A DNA stretch of 32,850 nt from Demequinaceae bacterium. GTDB taxonomy: Bacteria > Actinomycetota > Actinomycetes > Actinomycetales > Demequinaceae. Below the pieces are notes generated by a model that ran no database searches, was not told where the DNA came from, and saw only the letters and a program-made list of their open reading frames with translations. Each line of letters starts with the position of its first letter. Within the stretch, counting starts at the first letter, position 1. The DNA lies in NCBI GenBank assembly GCA_017882825.1, contig JADGOS010000005.1:1-32850 (forward strand). Direction: 5' to 3'. Made by a program: the position numbers and the translations under genes. This document shows, piece by piece, positions 1 to 7,741 of the stretch.

Positions 1-2
1 TT

Positions 3-542
3 TTGGACCGCGTGCTGGGCGGTCGCGTGTCCCCCCTGTTCATGAACTTTTTGAAAGTCGTGTCGCGGCACAACAGCCCTGAGCGCTGGAGTCCGGAGGC
101 GGTGGCTCGGCTCAATGACGCGGGCGTGACACCGTGGGCCCTGGAGATCGACCGCGAGTACACCGTCTTCGCAATGATGTTGGACCGGCATGGCCTCTCC
201 GTGCTCATCCTCGCGGGGGAAGTTCGCCCGCGTCCAAGTTTCGTCTCGATCGAACTTTTCGAAATCAGTGATCCGGCCCTCGGCACGGACTGGCTCTTCG
301 ATCATGGACACGAGCCGGGAAGCACCGTGCACGCGCTGTGGGGTTATCCCGCACTCGTGCAGGACGCGGTGAACTTCGACGGGTTGTTCTCCACCCCGCG
401 TGTCAGCGCGCACGAGGCGTTCGCGGCCGCGGCACGTCGCGAAGATCTCAGCGACCGCGAACGCGCGGAACTGGAAGGGCACGAAGCCTACGTCAAGCGT
501 CGCGCCCTCCCGCGACAACCCCCCGCCGAAGCGCAGACCTGA
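3..542 (+). CDS. hypothetical protein, possibly 5'-truncated
   Basis: I do not recognise this protein and assign no function. The frame is open from the left edge, so the true start may lie outside the window. An internal ATG at position 42 is the alternative start, but no Shine-Dalgarno sequence precedes it. The product looks soluble: no membrane segment or signal peptide, mixed hydrophobic and acidic composition, and a charged C-terminal third rich in Arg, Glu and Ala that reads as helical. Codon usage fits the GC-rich background, which supports it being real. It converges on the nucleotidyltransferase gene to its right, with about 120 bp and one hairpin between them. It could belong to the same accessory block as that module, but nothing in the sequence links the two. 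Confidence 0.55.
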   Translation: MDRVLGGRVSPLFMNFLKVVSRHNSPERWSPEAVARLNDAGVTPWALEIDREYTVFAMMLDRHGLSVLILAGEVRPRPSFVSIELFEISDPALGTDWLFDHGHEPGSTVHALWGYPALVQDAVNFDGLFSTPRVSAHEAFAAAARREDLSDRERAELEGHEAYVKRRALPRQPPAEAQT

Positions 543-582
543 GCCACACGCCCACCATGTTTCCCCGCGTCGTAGACCCGCC

Positions 583-598
583 GGCGCTACGAAGCGCC
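583..598. terminator. hairpin between convergent genes
   Basis: A perfect 6-bp stem (GGCGCT / AGCGCC) closes a 4-nt ACGA loop in the roughly 120-bp gap between the convergent ORF at the left edge and the nucleotidyltransferase gene. Its position suits a bidirectional terminator. There is no clear T-tract on either side, so this call is weak. Confidence 0.35.
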
Positions 599-665
599 AC
601 GGGGCCGGGAGACGACGTTGACGCGGCTCGGTTCTGACGGACTGCGCCTGCAATTCTTGAACTCG

Positions 666-1568
666 CTACACCGACGAGTGGGGCTCTCTCGGATCGTGGC
701 CTCGAGGCTTAAGGCATGGGCCCGACATGTGCCGGGTGCGCACGCCGCAGTATGTCCGTTGGCGCAACACTTCTTTCCGCGCCACTCGCCGTAGTTTCCG
801 ATCGGACCCCGACTCGGCGAGGTCTCGTTGCCCGGATGCGTCGATCTCGTCGATGAGCCTCTCAAGACCGAGTTCGGCGTCTGGGATTCCGTAAGCGTCG
901 AGTCGAGGCTTGAGGTGGCCCACCGCGGGAACGAGATACTTGCGGTCTCCCCTAGTGATCATCGAGAAATCGTCGCGCGCAGCGATCAGACCGCACAGGA
1001 TGGCGAGGTCATGCAGGTGCCGTTCGCGGTTGGGGTCCTGCATGATGCCGTATGCGGCTGCTTTGCTCACTATCGCGCCTAAGAGATTGGGGCGGGAGAT
1101 ACGGGCCTCCCTGCCGCCGACCAACACGTCAACGGGCTCGGCTCGTTCGAGAGCCTGGATCCCTCCGGGACTTTGGATCGTGGTGCCGCCGTCCACCCCT
1201 TTCCTTGCCGCCAAACGCGGGCCGATGCCGCGAGGGATGAGCAAGTCGACCTGGGCACCGTCGTGCACCCAGCGGTGGTGGTGCCCTTCCATCGACGCCC
1301 CTGCAGCGGATGCGAAGCCGTCGTCCTTCAGGGCCGTCGTGACGTCCATGAGGATGTTGGGAAACTCGCGGGCGTTCAGCATCGCGTCGACGTCGGTCGT
1401 TTCACGCGGCGACGTCTTGTCCCGCTCGGCGCAATGCAGGTAGACCATTGAGCCGCCTACCACTGTCCAAGAGTTCGGCGGCATGACCCGTGCGAAGTCC
1501 ATGACGGCGTGCCAGGCGCGAATGTGCTCTGGGTTCGAGATCGCGAGGGTCACGATCGGCGCGCTCAC
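666..1568 (-). CDS. nucleotidyltransferase-fold protein, AbiEii-like candidate toxin
   Basis: Likely a nucleotidyltransferase acting as the toxin half of a two-gene module. All three NTase-fold motifs are visible: a GGS turn near residue 38, the acidic pair in TTDVDA near residue 58, and a third carboxylate in QVDLLIP near residue 106. A helix with K...R.RHLHDLA (about residues 168-188) matches the Lys/Arg and DL pattern of AbiEii/MNT proteins. In that family such proteins can transfer NMP to tRNA or to a partner, but the substrate here is unknown. The last 50 or so residues are basic, resemble no domain I know, and may be a tail or the product of an old frameshift. The ATG overlaps the stop of the upstream HTH gene by 4 bp, implying translational coupling. 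It could also be a non-toxic solitary NTase. Confidence 0.75.
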   Translation of the reverse strand: MSAPIVTLAISNPEHIRAWHAVMDFARVMPPNSWTVVGGSMVYLHCAERDKTSPRETTDVDAMLNAREFPNILMDVTTALKDDGFASAAGASMEGHHHRWVHDGAQVDLLIPRGIGPRLAARKGVDGGTTIQSPGGIQALERAEPVDVLVGGREARISRPNLLGAIVSKAAAYGIMQDPNRERHLHDLAILCGLIAARDDFSMITRGDRKYLVPAVGHLKPRLDAYGIPDAELGLERLIDEIDASGQRDLAESGSDRKLRRVARKEVLRQRTYCGVRTRHMSGPCLKPRGHDPREPHSSV

Positions 1569-2215
1569 GGCAGCGATCTCAACAGTTCTACGACGCGCGC
1601 ATCCTCTCGGAAGCTGCGGTTGTCGTGTCCGGCAAGATCGGCCGCTAGTCGTAACGGAGCACTGGGATCCAGGGGGATCTCTTCAACTACGTGCAGCACA
1701 ACGTTCGCCCGGGCCGGAGACGCTTCGCGCATCATGTGTCGGCGCATCAGCGGTGCCATGTCTTCGCTGTGGACGTAGGCCTCAAGGAATCCGGCTGAGT
1801 TCAGCCCCGATTGGGGTAGCGAGACTCCCGCGAGGACGATACGTTCGTCGGCCCGCAGAAAATCGAGGTCTTCGACTTCGAGGCAGAGCCTTCGTTCTCG
1901 CGAAGCCAGCCAGGCTCGCAGGAGCGACGCGGGGTCGTCGTCGTTTCGCAATTGTTCGAGCCTGGAGCGCAGTCGCGATGCTTCCTTGGGCGAAAATTGA
2001 GCGGGTACCAGACCCGAGCCGGTCGCGATGAACGCGCCTGCCATGCGTGGCGACATGGGCCTCGATCGCCTGACTTCACGTGGGAGGTCGGCCGGATCGA
2101 TATCCCAGTCGCGACCGTGCCGTTCGGCGCGCAGGCGGCCGCCCCTAATCTGAGCGCGCACGCGCTGTGCGGACACGCCTTGGCGTCGCGCCGCTTCGTT
2201 TACCGAGATACCCAT
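1565..2215 (-). CDS. HTH (excisionase-type) DNA-binding protein, candidate antitoxin/autorepressor
   Basis: A 216-residue protein with an N-terminal excisionase-type helix-turn-helix (residues 1-45: SVNEAARRQGVSAQRVR, then a GGRLRAER wing and a WDIDPADL end). About 170 residues follow that I cannot assign, including a helical segment near 60-95. I chose the ATG at 2215 rather than the ORF-track start at 2290 because the HTH fold begins right there and a promoter-like TTGACA with a palindrome occupies the added stretch. The stop overlaps the start of the nucleotidyltransferase gene (ATGA). Context suggests an antitoxin that binds its own promoter. Classical AbiEi antitoxins have a winged-helix N-terminus and a different C-terminal domain, so this is an atypical partner. 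Confidence 0.75.
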   Translation of the reverse strand: MGISVNEAARRQGVSAQRVRAQIRGGRLRAERHGRDWDIDPADLPREVRRSRPMSPRMAGAFIATGSGLVPAQFSPKEASRLRSRLEQLRNDDDPASLLRAWLASRERRLCLEVEDLDFLRADERIVLAGVSLPQSGLNSAGFLEAYVHSEDMAPLMRRHMMREASPARANVVLHVVEEIPLDPSAPLRLAADLAGHDNRSFREDARVVELLRSLP

Positions 2216-2251
2216 GACACAAGCATTGCGCGTGCGCAATAGAAGTGTCAA
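2216..2251 (-). promoter_or_regulatory. promoter with palindromic operator for the HTH/NTase module; probably leaderless
   Basis: On the minus strand a consensus -35 (TTGACA, 2251-2246) stands 17 bp from a weak -10 (CAATGC, 2228-2223). That puts transcription initiation at or next to the ATG at 2215, so the mRNA is probably leaderless. A perfect inverted repeat, ATTGCGC-AC-GCGCAAT (2225-2240), covers the spacer and the -10. It is a natural operator for the HTH protein encoded just downstream. The promoter elements are read by eye. Confidence 0.55.
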
Positions 2252-2411
2252 GGCCCCGTTGCGCACCGTGGAGGACAATAAGGCCACCACGGTCGTGACG
2301 GACTACGCCTACGACGCTGCTGACGGGACTGCCCCCGGTTTGATTGACTCCTGAGATGGGGCCAGCAGGGCTAGTCCCGGAAGGATGCCGCAAGGAACAG
2401 CCCCTGTACGG

Positions 2412-3629
2412 CTAGTACCGGATGGCGTCGATGACCTTGACGCGCAACGCGACCACGGCGGGGAGCAGCCCACCGATCGCGCCGACGGCCACCGAGGCGG
2501 CTATGCCGATCAGGGCCGCGCTGACCGGGAAGGGCGGGACGTCAATGACGCCATCGCCGATCTGCGCCTGGACCCACGGACTCTGGACGAACATGATCGC
2601 GACGGCAACACCCGCGATGCCCGCCACGAGGGTCGCGACGACCGACTCCATCATGACCGCGAAGAAGACCCGCGCCGCGGTCGCGCCGAAACTCCGCCGG
2701 ATGCCAATCTCCCTGATCCGCTGCCGCACCGTCACGAGCGAGATGTTGACGAGCCCGAGGCCGCCGAGCCCAAGCACCAGCACCGCGACGCCGCCGATCA
2801 GGAGCTTGATTTGCTTGTAGGGGTCTTCTCCGGCCCCCAACTGCGCCTCGTAGTCGGCGCGGCTCACGTCGACCTGATACGCGTCTCCCAGCGCCGCCGC
2901 CACGTCGCGCTTGATGCGGCCCGATAACTCCTCGGAGAGCTCCGGCGGAACCCAGTACTCGTAGTTCGGCTGTTGCTGGGCCTGCAGGACGGGGTTCGTC
3001 GTGCGCGCGTACGCCGAGTAGAGCATGTACATCGACTGGCTTTGGTCCCCGGTGGGCGAGGGCGTTACCCCAATGATGACGGCCGTCACGTCGTCGCCGC
3101 CGAGCAACACGACGGTCGGATGCGTGGCGAGATCCGGCGAGCCCATTTGCTTCCAAAAGAACTCGTTGATGATGATCGCGGGCGCGAGGCGGTCATTGTC
3201 CGCCGTCGTGAACCATCTGCCCTCCATCACCCTTACCCGGTGCATCGTTCCGTACGAGGCGTCGACCGCCTGGCCCCCGAAGAAGATGACACCCGCGCCG
3301 GGCAATTGCACGCTCGGGTTGAGCCATGTGCTTCGGCTCGAGTACGTGATGGCATACCTTTGGGCGGTCGCCTCGTACGCCGCATTGACGGCGGCCACGT
3401 CCGCCGGACTTCCGTCCGTTGTCCACGCGCCGAGCACGAGCATGGCGGGCCGCCCGCCCCAACGCTCGTTCTGCTCCTGCGAGGCCTGCTGCGCGACCTG
3501 GCCAAGCGCGACGACCGTCGTGATAGAGGCGACGGCGACGGCCACACCCACGAGGCTCAGCAGAACCCGCGTTCGGTGGATGCGCAGTTCCATCCACGCC
3601 TCGACGATGGCGCCCCAGAGGCCCGTCAC
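2412..3629 (-). CDS. MacB/FtsX-type ABC transporter permease
   Basis: Membrane subunit of a MacAB-like exporter. The order of parts fits the family: one N-terminal membrane helix (about residues 20-45), a large extracytoplasmic domain of some 220 residues (MacB periplasmic core type), then three C-terminal helices near 275-300, 325-350 and 370-395. The cytoplasmic loop IREIGIRRSFGATAARV is the family signature that contacts the ATPase. Length (405) is typical. It starts 7 bp after the ATPase stop and is the last gene of an adaptor-ATPase-permease operon. MacB-type pumps transmit conformational change across the membrane rather than moving substrate through it. The substrate here (peptide, lipid, antibiotic) cannot be told. 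Confidence 0.9.
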   Translation of the reverse strand: MTGLWGAIVEAWMELRIHRTRVLLSLVGVAVAVASITTVVALGQVAQQASQEQNERWGGRPAMLVLGAWTTDGSPADVAAVNAAYEATAQRYAITYSSRSTWLNPSVQLPGAGVIFFGGQAVDASYGTMHRVRVMEGRWFTTADNDRLAPAIIINEFFWKQMGSPDLATHPTVVLLGGDDVTAVIIGVTPSPTGDQSQSMYMLYSAYARTTNPVLQAQQQPNYEYWVPPELSEELSGRIKRDVAAALGDAYQVDVSRADYEAQLGAGEDPYKQIKLLIGGVAVLVLGLGGLGLVNISLVTVRQRIREIGIRRSFGATAARVFFAVMMESVVATLVAGIAGVAVAIMFVQSPWVQAQIGDGVIDVPPFPVSAALIGIAASVAVGAIGGLLPAVVALRVKVIDAIRY

Positions 3630-3636
3630 GCGGTCC

Positions 3637-4362
3637 TCACAGCGTCACGTCGGCGGCCGCGGCCGCAACTACTCGGCGAATGTCGATGGGCTCCAAGACG
3701 CCGCGGTCGAGGCGGTAATGGCGCCGCGCGAGGGCCGCGATATTCGCGTCGTGGGTGATGGTGATGAGCGCCGCGCCGGACCGCTCGGCGACCTGGTCGA
3801 GCAGGACCATGATCGCCTTGCCGGTCTCGATGTCGAGTGCGCCGGTGGGCTCGTCGGCCAGGATGAGCCGGGGTCCGCGAACGAGCGAGCGCGCGATCGC
3901 GACGCGCTGCTGCTCTCCCCCCGAGAGCCGCTCCGGCATGTAGTCGAGCCGCTCGCCGAGGCCGATGTCCTCAAGGATCCGCGTGGCGATGCGCCTCCGA
4001 TTGAGGAACATCCGCCCCGACGCGTAGAACAGCGGCATCATGACGTTCTCCAGCGCCGTGCGGCCGCTCAGCAGGTTGAACTGCTGGAAGATGAAGCCGA
4101 TGTCCCTGCCCCGCTTGCGGTCGCGCGCTCCCCTTCGGTAGGAACTCAGCGCGCGATCGTCGAAGAAGATGCTGCCGCTCGTCGGATTGTCGAGCATTCC
4201 GAGGAGGTTCAGGAGGGTCGTCTTGCCGGACCCGCTCCTCCCGACGACGCTCACATGGTCGCCGACCTCCACCTCGAGGTCCACGCCGTTGAGGATGTGG
4301 AGCGGGGTCTCGTCGGGCAACTCCACCGTGCGGGTGACCTTCTCGAGCCGCAAGAAGGTCAC
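3637..4362 (-). CDS. ABC transporter ATP-binding protein (MacB/LolD-type)
   Basis: ATPase of the export cassette. Visible motifs in order: Walker A GRSGSGKTT, a Q-loop in FIFQQFNLL, signature LSGGEQQR, Walker B LILADEPTGALD, and the H-loop in TITHD. I prefer the GTG at 4362 over the ATG at 4395 given by the longest ORF. A strong GGAGGG sits 4 nt upstream of that GTG, on the last codons of the adaptor gene, and the protein then begins directly with the conserved first strand (TFLRLEKVTR). The shorter form is 241 residues, normal for the family. The start directly follows the adaptor stop (TGA-C-GTG), so translation is probably coupled. The substrate is unknown. Confidence 0.9.
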   Translation of the reverse strand: MTFLRLEKVTRTVELPDETPLHILNGVDLEVEVGDHVSVVGRSGSGKTTLLNLLGMLDNPTSGSIFFDDRALSSYRRGARDRKRGRDIGFIFQQFNLLSGRTALENVMMPLFYASGRMFLNRRRIATRILEDIGLGERLDYMPERLSGGEQQRVAIARSLVRGPRLILADEPTGALDIETGKAIMVLLDQVAERSGAALITITHDANIAALARRHYRLDRGVLEPIDIRRVVAAAAADVTL

Positions 4363-4363
4363 G

Positions 4364-5371
4364 TCACCCTCCGCATACGGTGTTGCCGTTGGCATCGGTG
4401 AAGCACTTCACGCCCGACGGCATCGGGCCGCTGAACCCCGGGTCCATGATGCCTGGGTCGGGCGCGATCGCCCCCGGGACGTACTGAAGGACCATGTCCC
4501 CCTCGGCCAGGCCACCGGTGATCTGAACGTTCATGCCGTCGTTGATGCCGAGGGTGACCGGTCGCGTCTCGGTGGAGCCGTCGGGCAGAACGAAGTACAC
4601 GTTGCCGGTCTCGGCGATGCCCTCAACAGCCGTCGTCGGCAGGATCAGCACGTTCTCGGCGCCCCCGCCGGAAATGACGGCCTGGGCGGTGAGGCCCGCG
4701 AACACCGTCACGCCCGCCGGAACCGCGCACGTGACCGTCGGGCCCGCGGTCCCGTCGGACCCCTGCTGGCCAGCGAGCGGCGTCGAGATGACGAGCCCGG
4801 TGCACGTGAAGGGCGCCGGGCCGCCCGTGATGGTCACCTCCGCCTCGGTGGGCTGAGCCTTGAGTCGGTAGAGCTGCTCGGGCGGCAGCGACCCGCTGAC
4901 GTGGAAGCTCGGCGGCGCGACTTGACCGACCGTGTCCCCGACGGAGAAGACCTGGCCGACGAGCGCGGGGAAGTCGGACAGGATGCCCGCCGCGGGCGAG
5001 GTCACGGTCGTCGTCTTGGTGTATGTGCTGAGGCCGTCTGCGGTAGGCAAGGTGGCGCGAAGGGTGAGGATCGGCGTCCCGACGTCTACCTGCTGGCCCT
5101 GGGAGACGAGCACCTTGCGCACCTCGCCCGCGAGGGTCGCCTTGATCGGCACCGCCGCGTCGGCGGACACGGTCACGGTGAGCGTGACGTTGTTCTCGAT
5201 GCTGCCCAGGGCGACGGCGACCTGGGGCTCAACGATCTGCGCGCCGGGGACGTCGGGGTTCGGGGTCTCGGCGACGGTCGGGAAGAACGCGATCTTGATG
5301 AGCGCGGCCGCTATCGCCCCGAAGACGATCAGCCGAAGGCTCGGAAAGACCCACTTACGCACGACGCCCAC
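4364..5371 (-). CDS. periplasmic-adaptor/membrane-fusion protein (MacA/HlyD-like)
   Basis: Extracytoplasmic adaptor of the ABC exporter. An N-terminal membrane anchor (residues 8-28) is followed by a lipoyl/biotinyl-like hairpin (GEVRKVLVSQGQQVDVGTPI and a second half near 125-150). A beta-barrel and membrane-proximal region follow (ILPTTAVEG, VTLGINDGMNVQITGGLAEGD), the usual HlyD/MacA layout. The long coiled-coil hairpin of Gram-negative MacA is absent, as expected in a monoderm. Two cysteines in the middle (TCTG, VTCAV) and two at the extreme C-terminus (residues 322 and 333) could form disulfides outside the cell. The start is a GTG with GGGGAG 4 nt upstream. It is first of three genes and is separated from nadB by about 210 bp containing tandem repeats. 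Confidence 0.85.
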   Translation of the reverse strand: MGVVRKWVFPSLRLIVFGAIAAALIKIAFFPTVAETPNPDVPGAQIVEPQVAVALGSIENNVTLTVTVSADAAVPIKATLAGEVRKVLVSQGQQVDVGTPILTLRATLPTADGLSTYTKTTTVTSPAAGILSDFPALVGQVFSVGDTVGQVAPPSFHVSGSLPPEQLYRLKAQPTEAEVTITGGPAPFTCTGLVISTPLAGQQGSDGTAGPTVTCAVPAGVTVFAGLTAQAVISGGGAENVLILPTTAVEGIAETGNVYFVLPDGSTETRPVTLGINDGMNVQITGGLAEGDMVLQYVPGAIAPDPGIMDPGFSGPMPSGVKCFTDANGNTVCGG

Positions 5372-5398
5372 GATGCTCCCCTGGAGTAAGCAGATCCC

Positions 5399-5415
5399 GC
5401 TCCCCCCGTGGGAGC
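5399..5415 (-). terminator. hairpin between nadB and the MacA-like gene
   Basis: A perfect 6-bp stem (GCTCCC / GGGAGC) with a 5-nt loop lies downstream of nadB and just before the adaptor gene. It could end the long core transcript. There is no U-tract and the stem is short, so it may be fortuitous. Confidence 0.3.
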
Positions 5416-5469
5416 CAGGCTCAAGACAACCACCTGAGTCCTAGCGCCGCAACCCAACGATTCGGGCGC

Positions 5470-5571
5470 GCCGGGCGTTGTACCTGGCCGGGCGCTGAAT
5501 CTGGCCGGGCGTTGTACCTGGCCGGGCGCGGAATCTGGCCGGGCGCTGAATCTGGCCGGGCGTTGAATTTG
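5470..5571. repeat. six tandem copies of a 17-bp repeat abutting the nadB stop
   Basis: Six contiguous 17-bp units fit the consensus GCCGGGCGYTGWAYCTG and start at 5470, 5487, 5504, 5521, 5538 and 5555. Two variants, one with TTGTACCTG and one with CTGAATCTG, are intermixed, so the array has diverged in places and been copied in others. A degenerate half-unit precedes it. The array ends 11 bp before the nadB stop codon and fills half the gap to the next gene. Unit length is not a multiple of 3 and the region is not coding. Confidence 0.9.
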
Positions 5572-5582
5572 GTAGAGGGCCG

Positions 5583-7277
5583 CTAGTTCCTGTCGAGCGG
5601 TACGCGCTCGAGGTGGAGCTTGTGATCCGCGTCGTACGTGACCGACAGGCGGACCTTCCAGTCGGCATCGTCGACCTCGGGGAAGTCCCTGCGGAAGTGC
5701 CCGCCGCGGCTCTCCGACCGCTCCCTCGCCGTGGCGATCAGTGCGCCCGCCGTCTGGGCGACGTTGGTCGTCTCCCATTCCGCCGTCTGCGGCGTGACAC
5801 CGACGTTCGGGTCGGCGAAGCGCCCCGGTCGCCGGATCTCCCCCAGTTCCTTCCACGCCGCCGCGAGCCCGTCGGCGTCGCGGACGGGCCCCGCGCCCGC
5901 GTGCGCGATGCGCTGGATCGCGACGCGTTGGGTCGCCGGAAGGAGCCCGGCGGAGCCCGGGCGCTGCACAGGCTCCCGCTGGACGAGGTCGCCGCCTCGC
6001 ACCCGATCCGCCGAATCGTGCGCCGCGCGGTGAGCAAAGACGAGCCCCTCAAGCAACGAGTTCGACGCCAGGCGGTTCGCGCCGTGCACCCCCGTGCACG
6101 CGGCCTCGCCCGCCGCGTAGAGGCCGTCGAGCGACGAGCGGCCCACCAGATCCGTCAGCACACCCCCCGAGTGAAAGTGCTGCGCGGGGGCGACGGGGAT
6201 GAGGTCGTAGGCGAGGCTCAATCCGTGCTGCGCGAGCGCCTCTTGAATGGTCGGGAAGCGAGCGGCGACAAACTCCTCACTCATCGCGCGGGCGTCGAGG
6301 TAGACGTGGTCGACGCCGGTGGCCTCGATCTGCTCGACGATCGCGTGGGAGACGACGTCGCGAGGCGCGAGTTCCGCCATCGGATGGACGTCCGGCATGA
6401 AGCGGCGCCCGTCCGAGTTGAGCAGGAGCGCGCCCTCGCCGCGCACGGCCTCCGAGATCAGAGGAAGCTGGCCGCGCGTGCCGGCACCGAGCCACAGGAC
6501 CGTCGGGTGGAATTGGACGAACTCCATGTCCCCGACCGCGGCACCCGCGCGCAACGCCATCGCGATGCCGTCGCCCGTGGCCGACGGCGGGTTGGTCGAA
6601 GACATGAACACCTGCCCGATGCCGCCGGTCGCGACGATCACGGCCTTGGCGAGCGCGGCGCCGATGCCGTCGCGGCTGCCCTGGCCGATGACGTGGAGCG
6701 TCGCGCCGCACACGGGGCCGGGTCGACCGTCCGCGTCGGGAGCCGAGGTCAGGAGATCGACGACGAGTGCGTGCTCGATGACCTCGATGCCCGGGTCATT
6801 GCGCACGGCCTCGAGCTGCGCCACGAGCGCTCGCGAGACCTCAGCCCCGGTAGCGTCTCCGCCTGCGTGAACGATGCGGTCCGCGTGGTGCCCGCCCTCG
6901 CGCGTGAGGGAGATGTCCCCGTTCGACGCTCGGTCGAACTTCGCGCCGAGGGTCATCAGCTCGCGGACCCGGCCCGGGCCCTCGGTGACGAGGACCTCGA
7001 CCGCGGGAACGCTGCACAGGCCCGCGCCCGCCACGAGCGTGTCGCGAAGGTGGGCTCCGGGGGTGTCGCTCGGGTCGAGCGCAGCCGCGATGCCGCCTTG
7101 CGCCCAGACGGTGGAACCCGACGCAAGGACGCCCTTGGTGACGATGAGGACGCGGTCAACCTTGGATCGCAGTTCGAGCGCCGCGGAGAGGCCAGCGACG
7201 CCGGAACCGACGACCACCACGTCCGCCTCGGTGAACCACCCCGGCTCAGGCGCGATGAGGCGCCGCGCGAAGCTCAT
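5583..7277 (-). CDS. nadB: L-aspartate oxidase
   Basis: Oxidises L-aspartate to iminoaspartate, the first step of bacterial de novo NAD synthesis, in the cytoplasm. The N-terminal dinucleotide fold is clear ([14 protein letters not shown] near residue 20), followed by the family segments [31 protein letters not shown], the active-site FHPTVLW region near 258 and HFHSGGV near 367. FAD contacts appear at [29 protein letters not shown]-terminal three-helix region completes 564 residues, slightly above the usual 530-550. The start overlaps the panD stop by 4 bp. Quinolinate synthase (nadA) and nadC, often adjacent in actinobacteria, are absent from this window. A MacAB cassette follows instead. 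Confidence 0.95.
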   Translation of the reverse strand: MSFARRLIAPEPGWFTEADVVVVGSGVAGLSAALELRSKVDRVLIVTKGVLASGSTVWAQGGIAAALDPSDTPGAHLRDTLVAGAGLCSVPAVEVLVTEGPGRVRELMTLGAKFDRASNGDISLTREGGHHADRIVHAGGDATGAEVSRALVAQLEAVRNDPGIEVIEHALVVDLLTSAPDADGRPGPVCGATLHVIGQGSRDGIGAALAKAVIVATGGIGQVFMSSTNPPSATGDGIAMALRAGAAVGDMEFVQFHPTVLWLGAGTRGQLPLISEAVRGEGALLLNSDGRRFMPDVHPMAELAPRDVVSHAIVEQIEATGVDHVYLDARAMSEEFVAARFPTIQEALAQHGLSLAYDLIPVAPAQHFHSGGVLTDLVGRSSLDGLYAAGEAACTGVHGANRLASNSLLEGLVFAHRAAHDSADRVRGGDLVQREPVQRPGSAGLLPATQRVAIQRIAHAGAGPVRDADGLAAAWKELGEIRRPGRFADPNVGVTPQTAEWETTNVAQTAGALIATARERSESRGGHFRRDFPEVDDADWKVRLSVTYDADHKLHLERVPLDRN

Positions 7278-7741
7278 GCGTGATACGCCGACCAGCCGGA
7301 GTTGCGGAACGCCGCGATCCCCAGGCCCGACCGCTCCAGCGGCCCCCCCGGCGGGACGTCGCCCGGCTCGCAGCCGACGGAAACGATCGCGTTGTGCTCG
7401 TCCACGAACACGACCGCGGGCTCATAGGTGCGGGCCTCGGCGTCGGCCATCAACCCGTACGCCATGATGATCACCATGTCGCCGGGGTGCACCAGGTGGG
7501 CCGCCGCGCCGTTGATGCAAACCTGGCCCGAGCCCGCCGCGCCGGGGATCGCGTATGTGGTCAGGCGCGCGCCGTTGGTGACGTCCACGACATCCACCTG
7601 CTGGCCGGGGAGCAGGTCCGCCGCTTCCATGAGTGCGGCGTCGACCGTAATCGAGCCGACGTAGTGGAGGTCGGCCTGGGTCACGGTGGCGCGGTGAATC
7701 TTGGCAATCATCATGGGGCGAAGCAGAGACGTTGCGCTCAT
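7274..7741 (-). CDS. panD: aspartate 1-decarboxylase precursor (pyruvoyl enzyme)
   Basis: Decarboxylates L-aspartate to beta-alanine for pantothenate and CoA. The family core is unmistakable: [17 protein letters not shown], with self-cleavage expected between Gly and Ser of YVGS to make the pyruvoyl group, then [13 protein letters not shown] and [10 protein letters not shown] place the start at the ATG at 7741, which overlaps the panC stop as ATGA. The ORF-track start at 7975 only adds panC shadow sequence. At 155 residues it is longer than the roughly 126-140 typical of the family, with about 10 extra residues at the N-terminus and a C-terminal extension ending NSGWSAYHA. Its stop overlaps the nadB start. 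Confidence 0.95.
   Translation of the reverse strand: MSATSLLRPMMIAKIHRATVTQADLHYVGSITVDAALMEAADLLPGQQVDVVDVTNGARLTTYAIPGAAGSGQVCINGAAAHLVHPGDMVIIMAYGLMADAEARTYEPAVVFVDEHNAIVSVGCEPGDVPPGGPLERSGLGIAAFRNSGWSAYHA

Noticed and set aside
5470-5571. CRISPR array
   Set aside because: The 17-bp units are contiguous with no spacers, and no cas genes are nearby. It is a tandem repeat.
5329-5856. 175-aa ORF across the 17-bp repeats
   Set aside because: It overlaps nadB and the repeat array in another frame, and the composition is shadow-like. The repeats only create an apparent repeat protein.
5583-7283. Long plus-strand ORF (556 aa) opposite nadB, and similar long antisense ORFs elsewhere
   Set aside because: High-GC antisense shadow rich in Arg, Asp and Val with no domain. 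nadB on the minus strand is a clear family match.
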